Shown: piece after piece, positions 8,544 to 17,925 of the stretch | How positions within the stretch are numbered: position 1 is the stretch's first letter | How the letters are laid out: the number at the start of each line of letters is the position of its first letter | From: Flavobacterium panacagri | Lineage (GTDB): Bacteria > Bacteroidota > Bacteroidia > Flavobacteriales > Flavobacteriaceae | Length of the DNA stretch: 64,000 nucleotides | Assembly: GCF_030378165.1 (NCBI RefSeq) | Contig: NZ_CP119766.1 | Coordinates: forward strand, 1,178,001-1,242,000 | Direction of reading: 5' to 3' | The notes under the pieces: model-generated | What the model was told of the DNA's origin: nothing | The model's input: the letters and a program-made list of their open reading frames with translations, nothing else | Database searches by the model: none | Translations under genes and position numbers: made by a program

Positions 8544-10223
8544 ATGAAAGAAACCAAACATATATCAAGATCAAGAGCTCAGGAATCATCTGCAGCGATA
8601 GAAAAAATGTACATTACAATGCGCCATTTATTTAACCGTGGTTTTTATAAACCAATGGGAGTTTCTGGCGACAGCTTACGAGAATCATTATTAGCATTAA
8701 GACCTGAAATCTATGGAAATATTGCTGAAGAAAAAGTAGAATTGAACGGACTTTTATATGTTATAGAACGTCTTCCGATTGGAATTGAGCAATGTCGTTT
8801 TATCAATTTAACTTCAGATGAAGGGTATTCTAAATCACATTTTCAGGCAATCGTTCCTCCAAAAAGAAGACGAAACTGCTATAGAATTGACGAAGAACAA
8901 ATGAATGTCGAAATCACAAGAGGACGTTCTGACATTTATGATATTCTAACACATTTGACTTTCATTTTTATTGAATCTCATAAAATTAAAAACAGAGTTT
9001 TAATTGATGACGGTGGAGAAGTTTCCCGTGACTGGCAGAAATTGGAACAAGCGGTTATGCAGACCAAAAAGCTTTCTTTGGTAGAAAAAGAAAAAGCTAT
9101 TTCGCATGTTGCTAATATTTTAGCACGAACTTTTGAGGAAGTTTTAGATATTTACGACGCTTTTGGTTCAGAAACGGCACCAGATCGTTTCTTGCATGTA
9201 ATTTACTGGTTAGGAAAATTAGCTATTGAAGAAATTGTTGAAAACAATAAAAGAACTATAACATTCAGTCCTGTTTTACGTGAACGTTTAGGACACCACA
9301 TCCATGGAGAAATCTGGGCTACAAATATCAAAGAAGTTTTAAAAGCAAATGATCTTTTAAAACGTCCAATTCACGTAATAAGTGCCAATATGCACAGTGT
9401 GATGAACTCGATTTTTGCGACGCCTTTGTTGAAAACAAAGTACAAAGGCAAAACAGATTTCTTTATTTATGAAGAACTGAGCGGTTCGGGTTCAAAAGAA
9501 ATAAGAGGTCAGGTAGAAGAACTGGCGCTGAAAAACGGAATGATTTCATTACCAGATTGCTCAGGAACTAATATCGATGTTCAGATTTTTGATACAGCTA
9601 AAATTGACTGGTCAAAAACAGCCTTTTCACATGCGAATGTAGGTGAAGATAAACCGGTTATAATCGTAATGGATTATGCGTTTGGAGAACAGGCTTATGA
9701 AACAATAGATGAGCTTTTGAAACCCTATAAAAAAGAAACTTTACTAAATGTAAAATCGGTTTCTATTATGGGTAAAGCGGGAATTCTGGAAGGCGGAAAA
9801 GGAGATATCATGATTCCGACAGCGCATATCAACGAAGGAACAGCGGATAATTATTTCTTCGAAAATGAATTAACAGGTGCGATGTTCGAAGGAAATGAGA
9901 TTGATATTTATGAAGGTGCAATGGTAACGGTTTTAGGAACTTCATTACAAAACAGAGATTTATTGAAATTTTTCCACGAATCGACCTGGGGTGTAATTGG
10001 TTTGGAAATGGAAGGATCTTATTATCAAAAAGCGATTCAATCGGCATCAAAAATTAGAAAAAGTGTGCCTCACGATATTAAAGTTCGTTATGCTTATTAC
10101 GCCTCAGATAATCCACTGGAAACAGGAAGTACATTGGCTTCAGGAGGATTAGGAACAACAGGTGTTAAGCCGACTTATTTGATTACAATTAAGATTTTAG
10201 AACAGATTTTCAATATTAAATAG
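8544..10223 (+). CDS. Large conserved protein, DUF6909-like, with nucleosidase-like C-terminal half
   Basis: This 559-residue soluble protein has no signal peptide. I recall it as the Bacteroidota family DUF6909. The C-terminal half has features resembling nucleoside phosphorylase/AMP nucleosidase folds: SIMGKAGILEGGKGDIMIP, then VTVLGTSLQNRDL and WGVIGLEMEGSYYQKAI, where the EME triad is typical of purine nucleoside-binding sites. The N-terminal half is basic and helical and I do not recognise it. The gene starts 9 bp before the Wzz-like gene, so the two probably share a transcript. A nucleotide-hydrolysing role is inference only. Confidence 0.6.
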   Translation: MKETKHISRSRAQESSAAIEKMYITMRHLFNRGFYKPMGVSGDSLRESLLALRPEIYGNIAEEKVELNGLLYVIERLPIGIEQCRFINLTSDEGYSKSHFQAIVPPKRRRNCYRIDEEQMNVEITRGRSDIYDILTHLTFIFIESHKIKNRVLIDDGGEVSRDWQKLEQAVMQTKKLSLVEKEKAISHVANILARTFEEVLDIYDAFGSETAPDRFLHVIYWLGKLAIEEIVENNKRTITFSPVLRERLGHHIHGEIWATNIKEVLKANDLLKRPIHVISANMHSVMNSIFATPLLKTKYKGKTDFFIYEELSGSGSKEIRGQVEELALKNGMISLPDCSGTNIDVQIFDTAKIDWSKTAFSHANVGEDKPVIIVMDYAFGEQAYETIDELLKPYKKETLLNVKSVSIMGKAGILEGGKGDIMIPTAHINEGTADNYFFENELTGAMFEGNEIDIYEGAMVTVLGTSLQNRDLLKFFHESTWGVIGLEMEGSYYQKAIQSASKIRKSVPHDIKVRYAYYASDNPLETGSTLASGGLGTTGVKPTYLITIKILEQIFNIK

Positions 10224-10232
10224 AACTTTCAG

Positions 10233-11219
10233 ATGAGTACAAAAGTACCACAGAATAATACAGATCAGGAAATTGATATTTTTCAGCTTTCAAAAAGCAT
10301 TGGCAGTTTTTTCGATAGAATAAATACTGCTATTTTTCGATCAATCCAGTTTTTTATCAGAAACTGGATTATTGTTTTAATATTAGTAATTCTGGGATTT
10401 GGATTAGGATGGTTCTTAGATTCAAATAAAAAGTCATTTCAAAATCAGATTATTGTAACTCCAAATTTTGGCAGTGTCGATTATCTTTATTCTAAAATTG
10501 ATTTAATAGAATCTAAAATTATTAGTGGAGATACAGTTTTTCTGAAGAATGTGGTTGGAATTCAACACCCAAAAACAATCAAAAGGATAGAAATAAAGCC
10601 AATTGCTGATGTCTATAAATTTATAGAAGACCAAGAGAAGAATTTTGAATTGATCAAATTAATGGCTGAGGTTGGTGAGATCAAAAAAGTATTGGAAGAT
10701 AATGTAACAAGTAAAAACTATACATTTCATTCTATTTCTTTTGTAACGAACAAAATTACAAACGAAAAAGATATCGTTGAGCCGTTGTTAAAATACTTAA
10801 ACAGTTCGGAGTATTTTAATGCACTGCAAAAAATAGGGTATAAAAATCTTGAAGAGCAAATTGTTAAAAATGATACTATTATAGCTCAAATTGACCAAGT
10901 TTTAAGCGGTTTTTCTAATACGGCAAAAAACGGATCAAAAAACGATAAACTGGTTTATTATAATGAGAATACTCAACTAAATGATATTATTAAAACAAAA
11001 CAATATTTAATTATTGATCAGGGAAAATATAGACTAAAGCTTGTTAGTTATGATAAAGTAATTAAGGAAACAAATTCGACCTTAAACATTAACAACAATA
11101 AAATAACGAATGGCAATTTTAAATTTTTCTTACCTTTCATTTTCCTATTTATTTTTGTTTTGATTTATATATTCAGAAAGTTTTATCGCAACCAGCTTTT
11201 GAAAGCTCAGGTTAAATAA
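10233..11219 (+). CDS. Wzz-like polysaccharide chain-length/co-polymerase protein
   Basis: The 328-residue protein has a membrane helix at about residues 46-66 (WIIVLILVILGFGLGWFLD), a long periplasmic helical region, and a second membrane helix near the C-terminus (FFLPFIFLFIFVLIYIF). This two-helix layout is that of Wzz/PCP proteins, which set O-antigen or capsule chain length. Sequence similarity to classical Wzz is weak. The call rests on topology and on the flippase and polymerase-like genes directly downstream. Confidence 0.65.
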   Translation: MSTKVPQNNTDQEIDIFQLSKSIGSFFDRINTAIFRSIQFFIRNWIIVLILVILGFGLGWFLDSNKKSFQNQIIVTPNFGSVDYLYSKIDLIESKIISGDTVFLKNVVGIQHPKTIKRIEIKPIADVYKFIEDQEKNFELIKLMAEVGEIKKVLEDNVTSKNYTFHSISFVTNKITNEKDIVEPLLKYLNSSEYFNALQKIGYKNLEEQIVKNDTIIAQIDQVLSGFSNTAKNGSKNDKLVYYNENTQLNDIIKTKQYLIIDQGKYRLKLVSYDKVIKETNSTLNINNNKITNGNFKFFLPFIFLFIFVLIYIFRKFYRNQLLKAQVK

Positions 11220-11226
11220 TATAGCC

Positions 11227-12528
11227 TTGAAAACGTTTAAGATCTTTGAAAGTATTTCAAAAAACTCCTTCATAAAACAAAGTTTAGGAACTTTGGCTTT
11301 GCGAATTTTTGGAGTTGTTTTGTTATTCGGTTTCACAGTATTTTTAACAAAATCTTACAGTCCAAAATTAATTGGACAGTATGATTTTGTGCGTTCTTAT
11401 CTTTTGGCAGTTGGGAGTATCTGTCTGTTGGGCTTTGATCAGTCCATTTTATATTTTAAAGGACGACTTGCAAGTCAGAATGAACAACGACAATTGAAAA
11501 AAGTGTATTTAAAAATGGTAGGAATGCTATTTTTAACTTCACTGTTAATTTTAGTTGTTTTTCTTCTAATTGACAAAAAGAGAATCAACGCTTATTTTCT
11601 AGATGATGAGGTTTATGTGATTCTTTTAAAAAGTTCAATCCTATTATTTTTTCATGGATTGTCACTTTTAAATACCGAAGTTTTCAGGGCGTTGGACAAA
11701 TTGTATGTTGCTGAATTATTCAGAAATATTATCAAATATGTTCCATTGATAATGGGTTCTATGTTGTTATTTTATTTGCATTTAGAAACCTATTTGGTAG
11801 ATGTTTTTCTAATTGGATTTGTTTTTTTGGCATTAATAAGCTCCATTTTAGTATTTATTTATTTTAATAAAACAGAGACTGTTTCAGAAGAGATTTTTAA
11901 TTCAAAACACATTTTTGTAAAATCATATCCAATGGCCATAAGCGGAATGGCCATGTTTTTATTAATGTCTTTTGATATTATGTTTTTGAAAAAATATCAA
12001 AATGACGAAACAGTTGCTTTTTATTCTATTGGAGTTAAAATAATGACGATTGTTTCTGTTATAATTTTGACAATAAACATAACTGTTTCGGCAAAAATTG
12101 CTGAGTTTTTTTCAAATAAGAATTGGATAGAATTGAAAAAAACATTGAGAAACAGTGCGCGTTTAATTTTTTGCATTGGATTTCCAGTGATTTTTCTTAT
12201 TTGCGTATTTTCGGAACATGTATTGTCGTTGTTTGGACAACAATATATTATAGCTCAGAAATCCTTTCTAATTTTAATAATTGGCCAGGGAATTTGTTCT
12301 TTATTCGGTTCAGCGCCAGTATATTTGAATATGACTGGAAGACAACACATATTTCAGATAATTTTAATTGGAGCAGTTATTATTAACTTTATATTAAATC
12401 GATTTTTGATTCCAGTTTACGGAATGACTGGTGCAGCCTTTGCTTTTTTTAGCAGTTCTTTTTTCTGGAATTTTGTTTCGGCAGTTGTTATATATAAAAA
12501 AGACAAAATCAAGATTTTTTTACATTAG
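11227..12528 (+). CDS. Wzx-like polysaccharide flippase
   Basis: The 433-residue integral membrane protein has about 12 helices and matches the MATE/MOP polysaccharide exporter layout (SLGTLALRIFGVVLLFGFT near the start, PVYGMTGAAFAFFSSS near the end). It would flip undecaprenyl-linked oligosaccharide across the inner membrane. The start is TTG at 11227, 8 bp after the previous stop; the first in-frame ATG lies much too far in. It is followed by two polymerase-like genes in the same direction. Confidence 0.8.
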   Translation: MKTFKIFESISKNSFIKQSLGTLALRIFGVVLLFGFTVFLTKSYSPKLIGQYDFVRSYLLAVGSICLLGFDQSILYFKGRLASQNEQRQLKKVYLKMVGMLFLTSLLILVVFLLIDKKRINAYFLDDEVYVILLKSSILLFFHGLSLLNTEVFRALDKLYVAELFRNIIKYVPLIMGSMLLFYLHLETYLVDVFLIGFVFLALISSILVFIYFNKTETVSEEIFNSKHIFVKSYPMAISGMAMFLLMSFDIMFLKKYQNDETVAFYSIGVKIMTIVSVIILTINITVSAKIAEFFSNKNWIELKKTLRNSARLIFCIGFPVIFLICVFSEHVLSLFGQQYIIAQKSFLILIIGQGICSLFGSAPVYLNMTGRQHIFQIILIGAVIINFILNRFLIPVYGMTGAAFAFFSSSFFWNFVSAVVIYKKDKIKIFLH

Positions 12529-12545
12529 AAAAAATCAATTCCAAT

Positions 12546-13610
12546 ATGCAAAATAAGATTAAAAAAAGTACAGCAGCATTTTTACTTATAGCGATAGCCA
12601 ATTTGGCGGTTGCTTTTAGTACTTTTTTTGTTTTGCCACCCAAGTTCTTTTATGATTCAGCGATTATAATTTATGATAAATACAATGAAATTGGCTATTT
12701 AGGCAGTTATCCATTGACAATTTTATTTTACAAAGTTACAGGGCTTCGTTATCTTCCTTTTCCTCTAATAGCAATTATACAATTTCCTATTCTAATGTAT
12801 ATTTTGTACAAAATAGGTATTCCTGATTTTTTTGAAAAAATAAATATAAAAAATGCTATTGTCTATTTGGGAATTTTTATGATTGCTATTTTTATAGCAA
12901 TGCCTTCAAAAGAGTTTATTACTTTTTTATACATTTCTTCATTTGTTTTCTTATCTAAAAACAAACCATATTCCTTTCAAAAAACGATTCTTTTATCCAT
13001 ATTTCTTTTAATACTTTTCGGAGCTTTATATAGGCCTTATTTTGCTTTGATTCCAATAATTGCTGGAGGAATGTATTTAATTAGTTTTATTAATTTTAAA
13101 AATAAGACTGTATCGACAATTTTTTACGGATTATTGATTGTCTTTTTTTTGTCACTGAGTTATGGTATTTTAAAAGGAGAATATTTTTCTGAAATGAGCC
13201 GGGAAATGGTTAATAAAGAGCGTATGGGTTCTCCAGATGCAAATTCGATGATTACACCGCCTTTAAAACCAGATACGTGGTATGGAGAAATTACGGCAAT
13301 TTTTTACGGTTTTTTTACAGTTAATATTCCAATAAATGGCTTAAAACACTTTTTATCGCCTCAAATTCTATTATTTATAATTTGGCAACTTTTACTTTTT
13401 TATATTTTACTAATTCGTTTTGCTAAATGTTTAAAAAACAGGCAATATTATAAATATGAGCTTTTGATTTTTTTTATACTATTTTCATTTTTCATTACTC
13501 AAGGAGTCTTTGAACCTGATTTGGGTTCAGCAATCAGACATAAAATAGGGGTTTTTCCATTAATTTATTTTGCATTATACTATGAGCATTTCCGAAAAGA
13601 ACTTCAATAA
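12546..13610 (+). CDS. Polytopic membrane protein, probably a polysaccharide polymerase (Wzy-like)
   Basis: The 354-residue protein has roughly ten hydrophobic helices and a long extracytoplasmic loop near residues 215-260. The C-terminal segment (EPDLGSAIRHKIGVFPLIYF) resembles the end of Wzy/EpsG-type polymerases. No sequence motif fixes the reaction. The position between the flippase and an O-antigen ligase-like gene supports a polymerase. The reading frame overlaps the next gene by 29 bp. Confidence 0.55.
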   Translation: MQNKIKKSTAAFLLIAIANLAVAFSTFFVLPPKFFYDSAIIIYDKYNEIGYLGSYPLTILFYKVTGLRYLPFPLIAIIQFPILMYILYKIGIPDFFEKINIKNAIVYLGIFMIAIFIAMPSKEFITFLYISSFVFLSKNKPYSFQKTILLSIFLLILFGALYRPYFALIPIIAGGMYLISFINFKNKTVSTIFYGLLIVFFLSLSYGILKGEYFSEMSREMVNKERMGSPDANSMITPPLKPDTWYGEITAIFYGFFTVNIPINGLKHFLSPQILLFIIWQLLLFYILLIRFAKCLKNRQYYKYELLIFFILFSFFITQGVFEPDLGSAIRHKIGVFPLIYFALYYEHFRKELQ

Positions 13611-14874
13611 AATCTTTAATGTTTTTTTGTATTTGATTGCCATTTTGATCATCTTTAGAAAACCCTGTTCTATATTGATTGTAATATTTGTAATATTTAA
13701 TTTAGTTTTTTTAAAAAAGTTACAGTACACAAAGAGAACCTTTATTTTAATGATCTGTATTGCATCTCCGCTAATACTTGAATTATTACTTTTTTGGAAT
13801 AATGATTCTTTTTCAAAAGGTTTAAAAGCAATAGAAAAAAGTACTTCATTAATAATTTTTCCATTATTTATAATTGGAAATTTTCAGCGGGTAAATTTTT
13901 TGAAGTTACTGCAAATCTATGTATTTGGCACAACTTTGGTTTTACTCTTTTTTTTCATTCGATTTAATGTTTTGTATCCAGAATTGATGAACAAATACCT
14001 GAACGCTATACATTTGTGGGAAATGGGATATCAATTTGGAAATAGTGTAGGAATTCATGCTCCGGCATTAAATATGCATTTGGCCTTTGCTACCGTTTCT
14101 GCTTTTTATTTTGTGATTAAGAGTTTTAAAGATCATGAAAAATCTAAACTTAAAGTTGTAAGAATAATAATCTTTATACTTTCATTTTTCTTTGTATTGT
14201 TTGTTAATACAAGGATGGCATTAGTAAACGTTTTTATCGGATTTTTGATAGTTCTTTTTTATGCTGTTAAACAGGATAATTTTAGAAAAATAGCTTTAAA
14301 AGGTGCGCCTATATTAGTTTTACTAATGGCTGTTTTGTTCTTGTTTGTACAAAAAGATCCATACATGAAAGAAAAATATTCAAGCGTTAGTTTTGCCTAT
14401 ATGGATAAAGTTGGAAAGCTTGATGAAATTGATCATCCAGAAGTTAAAGTTTTTAATTCTTTGGTAACAAGAGTTTCAATCTGGAAATCAGCTTGGGAAT
14501 TGTCTTTAAAAAATCTGCCTTTTGGAGTAGGAGCTTCAGATGGAAAACCGGAATTAAATAAATATTATAAAGAAACAAATCAGAAGTTTTTGGCTAAATA
14601 TGAATTCCCAACACATAATCAGTTTTTGGATTTTTTATTAAAATTCGGAATTCTCGGGCCAATTGTAGTTGCATTCTATATTTTTACAATTGGCTATTTA
14701 GGTTACGATTTGAAAAATGCCATTGTACTTTCATTTTTTCTAATCTTTTTCACATCAAATTTAGTAGATGACTTTTTACTTCGTTTTGATGGAATTGCCT
14801 TCAGCGGATTTTGGTTTTCTATTTTTGGAAGTTATTGGCTTCAAAGCAAATCATTCATTGTAAATGGTCAATAA
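13582..14874 (+). CDS. O-antigen ligase/polymerase family membrane protein
   Basis: The 430-residue protein has about 11 helices and a large periplasmic loop. It carries the Wzy_C/WaaL-like signature: RVSIWKSAWELSLKNLPFGV, then FPTHNQFLDFLLKFGILGP, where the His in THNQFLD is typical. It joins or polymerises glycan repeats on the periplasmic face. The ATG at 13582 is preferred over an upstream TTG at 13570. The gene overlaps the previous one by 29 bp and its 3' end overlaps the convergent GT4 gene by 24 bp. Confidence 0.75.
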   Translation: MSISEKNFNKIFNVFLYLIAILIIFRKPCSILIVIFVIFNLVFLKKLQYTKRTFILMICIASPLILELLLFWNNDSFSKGLKAIEKSTSLIIFPLFIIGNFQRVNFLKLLQIYVFGTTLVLLFFFIRFNVLYPELMNKYLNAIHLWEMGYQFGNSVGIHAPALNMHLAFATVSAFYFVIKSFKDHEKSKLKVVRIIIFILSFFFVLFVNTRMALVNVFIGFLIVLFYAVKQDNFRKIALKGAPILVLLMAVLFLFVQKDPYMKEKYSSVSFAYMDKVGKLDEIDHPEVKVFNSLVTRVSIWKSAWELSLKNLPFGVGASDGKPELNKYYKETNQKFLAKYEFPTHNQFLDFLLKFGILGPIVVAFYIFTIGYLGYDLKNAIVLSFFLIFFTSNLVDDFLLRFDGIAFSGFWFSIFGSYWLQSKSFIVNGQ

Positions 14875-15927
14875 TTCTTTGAAATTTTTGTCTTTATCAA
14901 ATAAATCAGAGCATCTTACATAAGCATTTTCTCCGAAAACAACCCTAACAGTTGGATCTTTTAAAATTTCGAAATATTCGTTGAGTTCGCTAATATCATC
15001 AAAAAGAAATCCTGTTTTGTTATGTAAAACAGCATCTTTATTACCAATAATATTGGTGGCAATTACCGGTTTTTGTAAAGTCATTGCCTCCAAAACTGCA
15101 ATAGGCAAACCTTCCCAGAGAGAGATTTGCATGTATATATCAATATTATTAAGTTCTTTCAAAACCTTTTTTCTGTTTAAGATCCATCCTGTGATTTTTA
15201 TATTTGGAGAAGTAAGAGATGATTTTAAATCTCCATCGCCAATCCAGATAAAATTAAAATCAGGGAATCTTTGGGCTATTTGGTTAAGAAACAAAGGGTT
15301 CTTTTGATAAGTAATTCGTCCCATTAAACCAATAGTTAGTTTTTCGTTTTCATGCGGATCAAATTGCTGGTGAACGGCCGACATATTAATACCATTTCTA
15401 ACCAATCTTGATTTACCAATTTGTTTCGCAATTTCAAATTCGGTATCTCCACAGGCTATAGTAGTGCCTCCAAATAGTGCCTGAAAACTCTTTTCGATCA
15501 TCCAGTATAATTTTCGAACATTTTTCGAAATATCTTCTCTTAAAAAAGAATATCCGTGTGGTGTGTAATAAAGCTTCTTTTTTTTGAATAGGAAAGCACA
15601 AGCAATTCTTCCGAGTACTCCTGCTTTTGATGAATGAAGATGAACAACATCAGGATTTATTTTTTTGAGTTCTTGAATCAGTTTATAGACAGATTTCAGA
15701 TCCTGAAGAGGAGATAATTCACGAACCATATTAACCTGAACTAGATTTACTCCGTTAGAAAATTCAGATTTTATTTTGTGAGGATCAATTTCTTTTCGAT
15801 TACCGCTATATATTATTGTAGTCTGAAGATCTTTAGCAATTTCTTTGTCTCCAAAGTAGGTTGACAAATCTCTAAAATAAGTATAAACGCCGCCACCGAG
15901 CGCTTCAATTACGTGTACAACTTTCAA
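14851..15927 (-). CDS. Family 4 glycosyltransferase
   Basis: The 358-residue GT-B enzyme has an N-terminal GGGVYTYFRDLSTYF block and a C-terminal nucleotide-sugar site (LMGRITYQKNPLFL, then LWEGLPIAVLEAMTLQKPV with the E-x7-E motif). It transfers a sugar from a nucleotide donor to a lipid-linked glycan in the cytosol. It runs against the polysaccharide operon, and its last 24 bp lie inside the 3' end of the ligase-like gene. The start ATG at 15927 begins MKVVHVIEALGGG, as usual for the family. Confidence 0.87.
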   Translation of the reverse strand: MKVVHVIEALGGGVYTYFRDLSTYFGDKEIAKDLQTTIIYSGNRKEIDPHKIKSEFSNGVNLVQVNMVRELSPLQDLKSVYKLIQELKKINPDVVHLHSSKAGVLGRIACAFLFKKKKLYYTPHGYSFLREDISKNVRKLYWMIEKSFQALFGGTTIACGDTEFEIAKQIGKSRLVRNGINMSAVHQQFDPHENEKLTIGLMGRITYQKNPLFLNQIAQRFPDFNFIWIGDGDLKSSLTSPNIKITGWILNRKKVLKELNNIDIYMQISLWEGLPIAVLEAMTLQKPVIATNIIGNKDAVLHNKTGFLFDDISELNEYFEILKDPTVRVVFGENAYVRCSDLFDKDKNFKELLTIYNE

Positions 15928-16020
15928 AATCGTGGATTTATTTGTAGGTAAAAATAGATAAATGAGTTTAATAATTATCTGAAATCGTAAAACTTCTTTT
16001 TATATATGATTTAAGTGTAA

Positions 16021-16050
16021 TTTGAAAGGACAGATATTTTAGTACATTTG
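16021..16050 (+). promoter_or_regulatory. Promoter of the UDP-glucuronate decarboxylase gene
   Basis: TTTG (16021-16024), an 18-bp spacer and TACATTTG (16043-16050) form a full Bacteroidota promoter. Its position shows that the gene starts at 16110, not at an ATG inside the promoter (16050). Confidence 0.8.
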
Positions 16051-16109
16051 TGCGTCTATCTGGGATTTTATTGCCAAATAAAATTCGAAAAAGTTCAATT
16101 AAATCAATT

Positions 16110-17093
16110 ATGAAAAGAATACTTATTACTGGAGCTGCAGGATTTTTAGGATCACATTTATGTGACAGATTTATCAAAGAAGGATATTTTGTTATTGGAA
16201 TGGATAACCTGATTACAGGTGATCTTAAAAATATTGAGCATTTATTTAAGTTAGAAAACTTCGAATTCTATCATCATGATATTACTAAGTTTGTGCATAT
16301 TCCAGGTGAGTTAGATTATATTTTGCATTTTGCTTCACCAGCAAGTCCAATAGATTATTTAAAAATTCCGATTCAGACTTTAAAAGTTGGATCTTTAGGA
16401 ACACATAATTTATTAGGATTGGCGAGAGTTAAAAAAGCCAGAATTTTGATTGCTTCAACTTCTGAAGTTTACGGAGATCCTTTAGTACACCCACAAACAG
16501 AAGAATACTACGGAAACGTAAATACAATTGGACCTCGTGGCGTTTATGATGAAGCAAAACGTTTTCAGGAATCCATTACAATGGCTTACCATACTTTTCA
16601 TGGCGTAGAAACCAGAATTGTTCGTATTTTTAATACTTACGGACCAAGAATGCGATTAAACGACGGACGTGTAATTCCGGCTTTTATTGGTCAGGCTTTG
16701 CGCGGAGAAGATTTAACGATTTTTGGAGACGGAATGCAGACGCGTTCTTTCTGTTATGTTGATGATCAGGTAGAAGGTATTTATAGATTACTGCATTCTG
16801 ATTACGTTTATCCAGTAAATATTGGAAATCCAGACGAAATTACGATTAAAGATTTTGCCGAAGAAATCATAAAACTTACGGGAACAAATCAAAAAGTAGT
16901 CTACCATCCGTTGCCCATAAACGATCCTTTACAGCGCCAGCCGGATACTACAAAAGCAAAAGAATTGTTAGGCTGGGAAGCTAAAGTTAACCGAGCGGAA
17001 GGAATGAAAATTACCTACGAGTATTTTAAATCATTATCTCCTGAAGAACTGGCAAAAGAAGAACACAAAGACTTTTCTAGTTATATAAAATAA
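16110..17093 (+). CDS. UDP-glucuronate decarboxylase (extended SDR)
   Basis: The 327-residue protein has the NAD-binding [14 protein letters not shown] motif, a TSEVYGDP block, the catalytic YDEAK (YxxxK), and [16 protein letters not shown], which is typical of UXS enzymes that make UDP-xylose from UDP-glucuronate. A dTDP-glucose dehydratase or other epimerase is a less likely reading. It has its own promoter with a leader of about 50 bases. The GT2 gene follows 27 bp later, so the two probably form a small operon that supplies and uses a nucleotide sugar. Confidence 0.85.
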   Translation: MKRILITGAAGFLGSHLCDRFIKEGYFVIGMDNLITGDLKNIEHLFKLENFEFYHHDITKFVHIPGELDYILHFASPASPIDYLKIPIQTLKVGSLGTHNLLGLARVKKARILIASTSEVYGDPLVHPQTEEYYGNVNTIGPRGVYDEAKRFQESITMAYHTFHGVETRIVRIFNTYGPRMRLNDGRVIPAFIGQALRGEDLTIFGDGMQTRSFCYVDDQVEGIYRLLHSDYVYPVNIGNPDEITIKDFAEEIIKLTGTNQKVVYHPLPINDPLQRQPDTTKAKELLGWEAKVNRAEGMKITYEYFKSLSPEELAKEEHKDFSSYIK

Positions 17094-17120
17094 TCTGAAT
17101 CCTGAAAGTATTAAACTCTA

Positions 17121-17888
17121 ATGAGCGATTTAGTATCTATTCTAACACCGACATACAATACTGAAAAGTTCATTAGAGCAACTATAGAATCAGTTCAAAA
17201 TCAAACCTATAAATACTGGGAAATGATTTTGGTTGATGATGGCTCGACAGATCAGACAGTTTCTGTTATAGAAGAGTTTGCACAAAATGATTCTAGAATA
17301 AAACTTTTCAAATTAGAAAAAAATTCAGGAAATGGTTTTGCCAGAAATGTGGCTTTAGATAAAGCTTCTGGAAAATATATCGCTTATCTGGATTCGGATG
17401 ATTTATGGTCTTTTGATAAATTAGAAAAGCAGGTTCAGTTCTTAAAAACGAATAATCTGCATTTTACTTTTAGTTATTACAATTGTATTGATGAAGAAGG
17501 GAATACTTTAAACCGAAGAGTCGAAAATCCACAACCGTTAACTTATAATCAGTTGTTTTTCTGCAATTATGTAGGTAATCTTACGACAATTTATGATGCA
17601 GAATACTTCGGAAAAATCAAATTAGAATCCTCCCAAAAAAGACAAGACTGGAGAATATGGCTGACGATCTTGAAACAGATAAAAACTGCAGAAGTCATTC
17701 CAGAACCTTTAGCTTTTTATAGGATAAGAAAAGATTCTATTTCATCGTCAAAATTCAAATTGATTAAACACAATTTTGGCGTTTATAGAGAATTCCATGG
17801 ATATAATCTCGTTTTTTCTGTTTTCTTGATGATAAGGTTTTTATTTACTCAGTTGATAATCAAACGAAAATATATAAAGAGAGTTTAA
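17121..17888 (+). CDS. Family 2 glycosyltransferase
   Basis: The 255-residue GT-A enzyme has SILTPTYNTEKFIRATIESV at its N-terminus, the metal/nucleotide motifs LVDDGSTDQT and YLDSDD, and a WRIWL segment near residue 175. The C-terminus is basic with a hydrophobic stretch (VFSVFLMIRFLFTQLII), which suggests membrane attachment. The acceptor is unknown; the place in the polysaccharide region suggests glycan assembly. A perfect palindromic terminator follows at once. Confidence 0.88.
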   Translation: MSDLVSILTPTYNTEKFIRATIESVQNQTYKYWEMILVDDGSTDQTVSVIEEFAQNDSRIKLFKLEKNSGNGFARNVALDKASGKYIAYLDSDDLWSFDKLEKQVQFLKTNNLHFTFSYYNCIDEEGNTLNRRVENPQPLTYNQLFFCNYVGNLTTIYDAEYFGKIKLESSQKRQDWRIWLTILKQIKTAEVIPEPLAFYRIRKDSISSSKFKLIKHNFGVYREFHGYNLVFSVFLMIRFLFTQLIIKRKYIKRV

Positions 17889-17890
17889 AT

Positions 17891-17925
17891 ATTCTTTAAG
17901 GTCGCAATTTGCGACCTTAAAGAAT
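17891..17925. terminator. Perfect 17-bp-arm palindrome between the GT2 and ORF6N genes
   Basis: The arms 17891-17907 and 17909-17925 are exactly complementary around one base and start right at the ORF6N stop codon. The core GTCGCAATTTGCGAC recurs exactly inside the ORF6N gene. It is likely a bidirectional terminator for two convergent genes, although the T runs are short. Confidence 0.7.

Noticed and set aside
16050..16109. Extended start of the UDP-glucuronate decarboxylase
   Set aside because: The start would overlap the -7 element TACATTTG; the NAD-binding motif begins right after the ATG at 16110.
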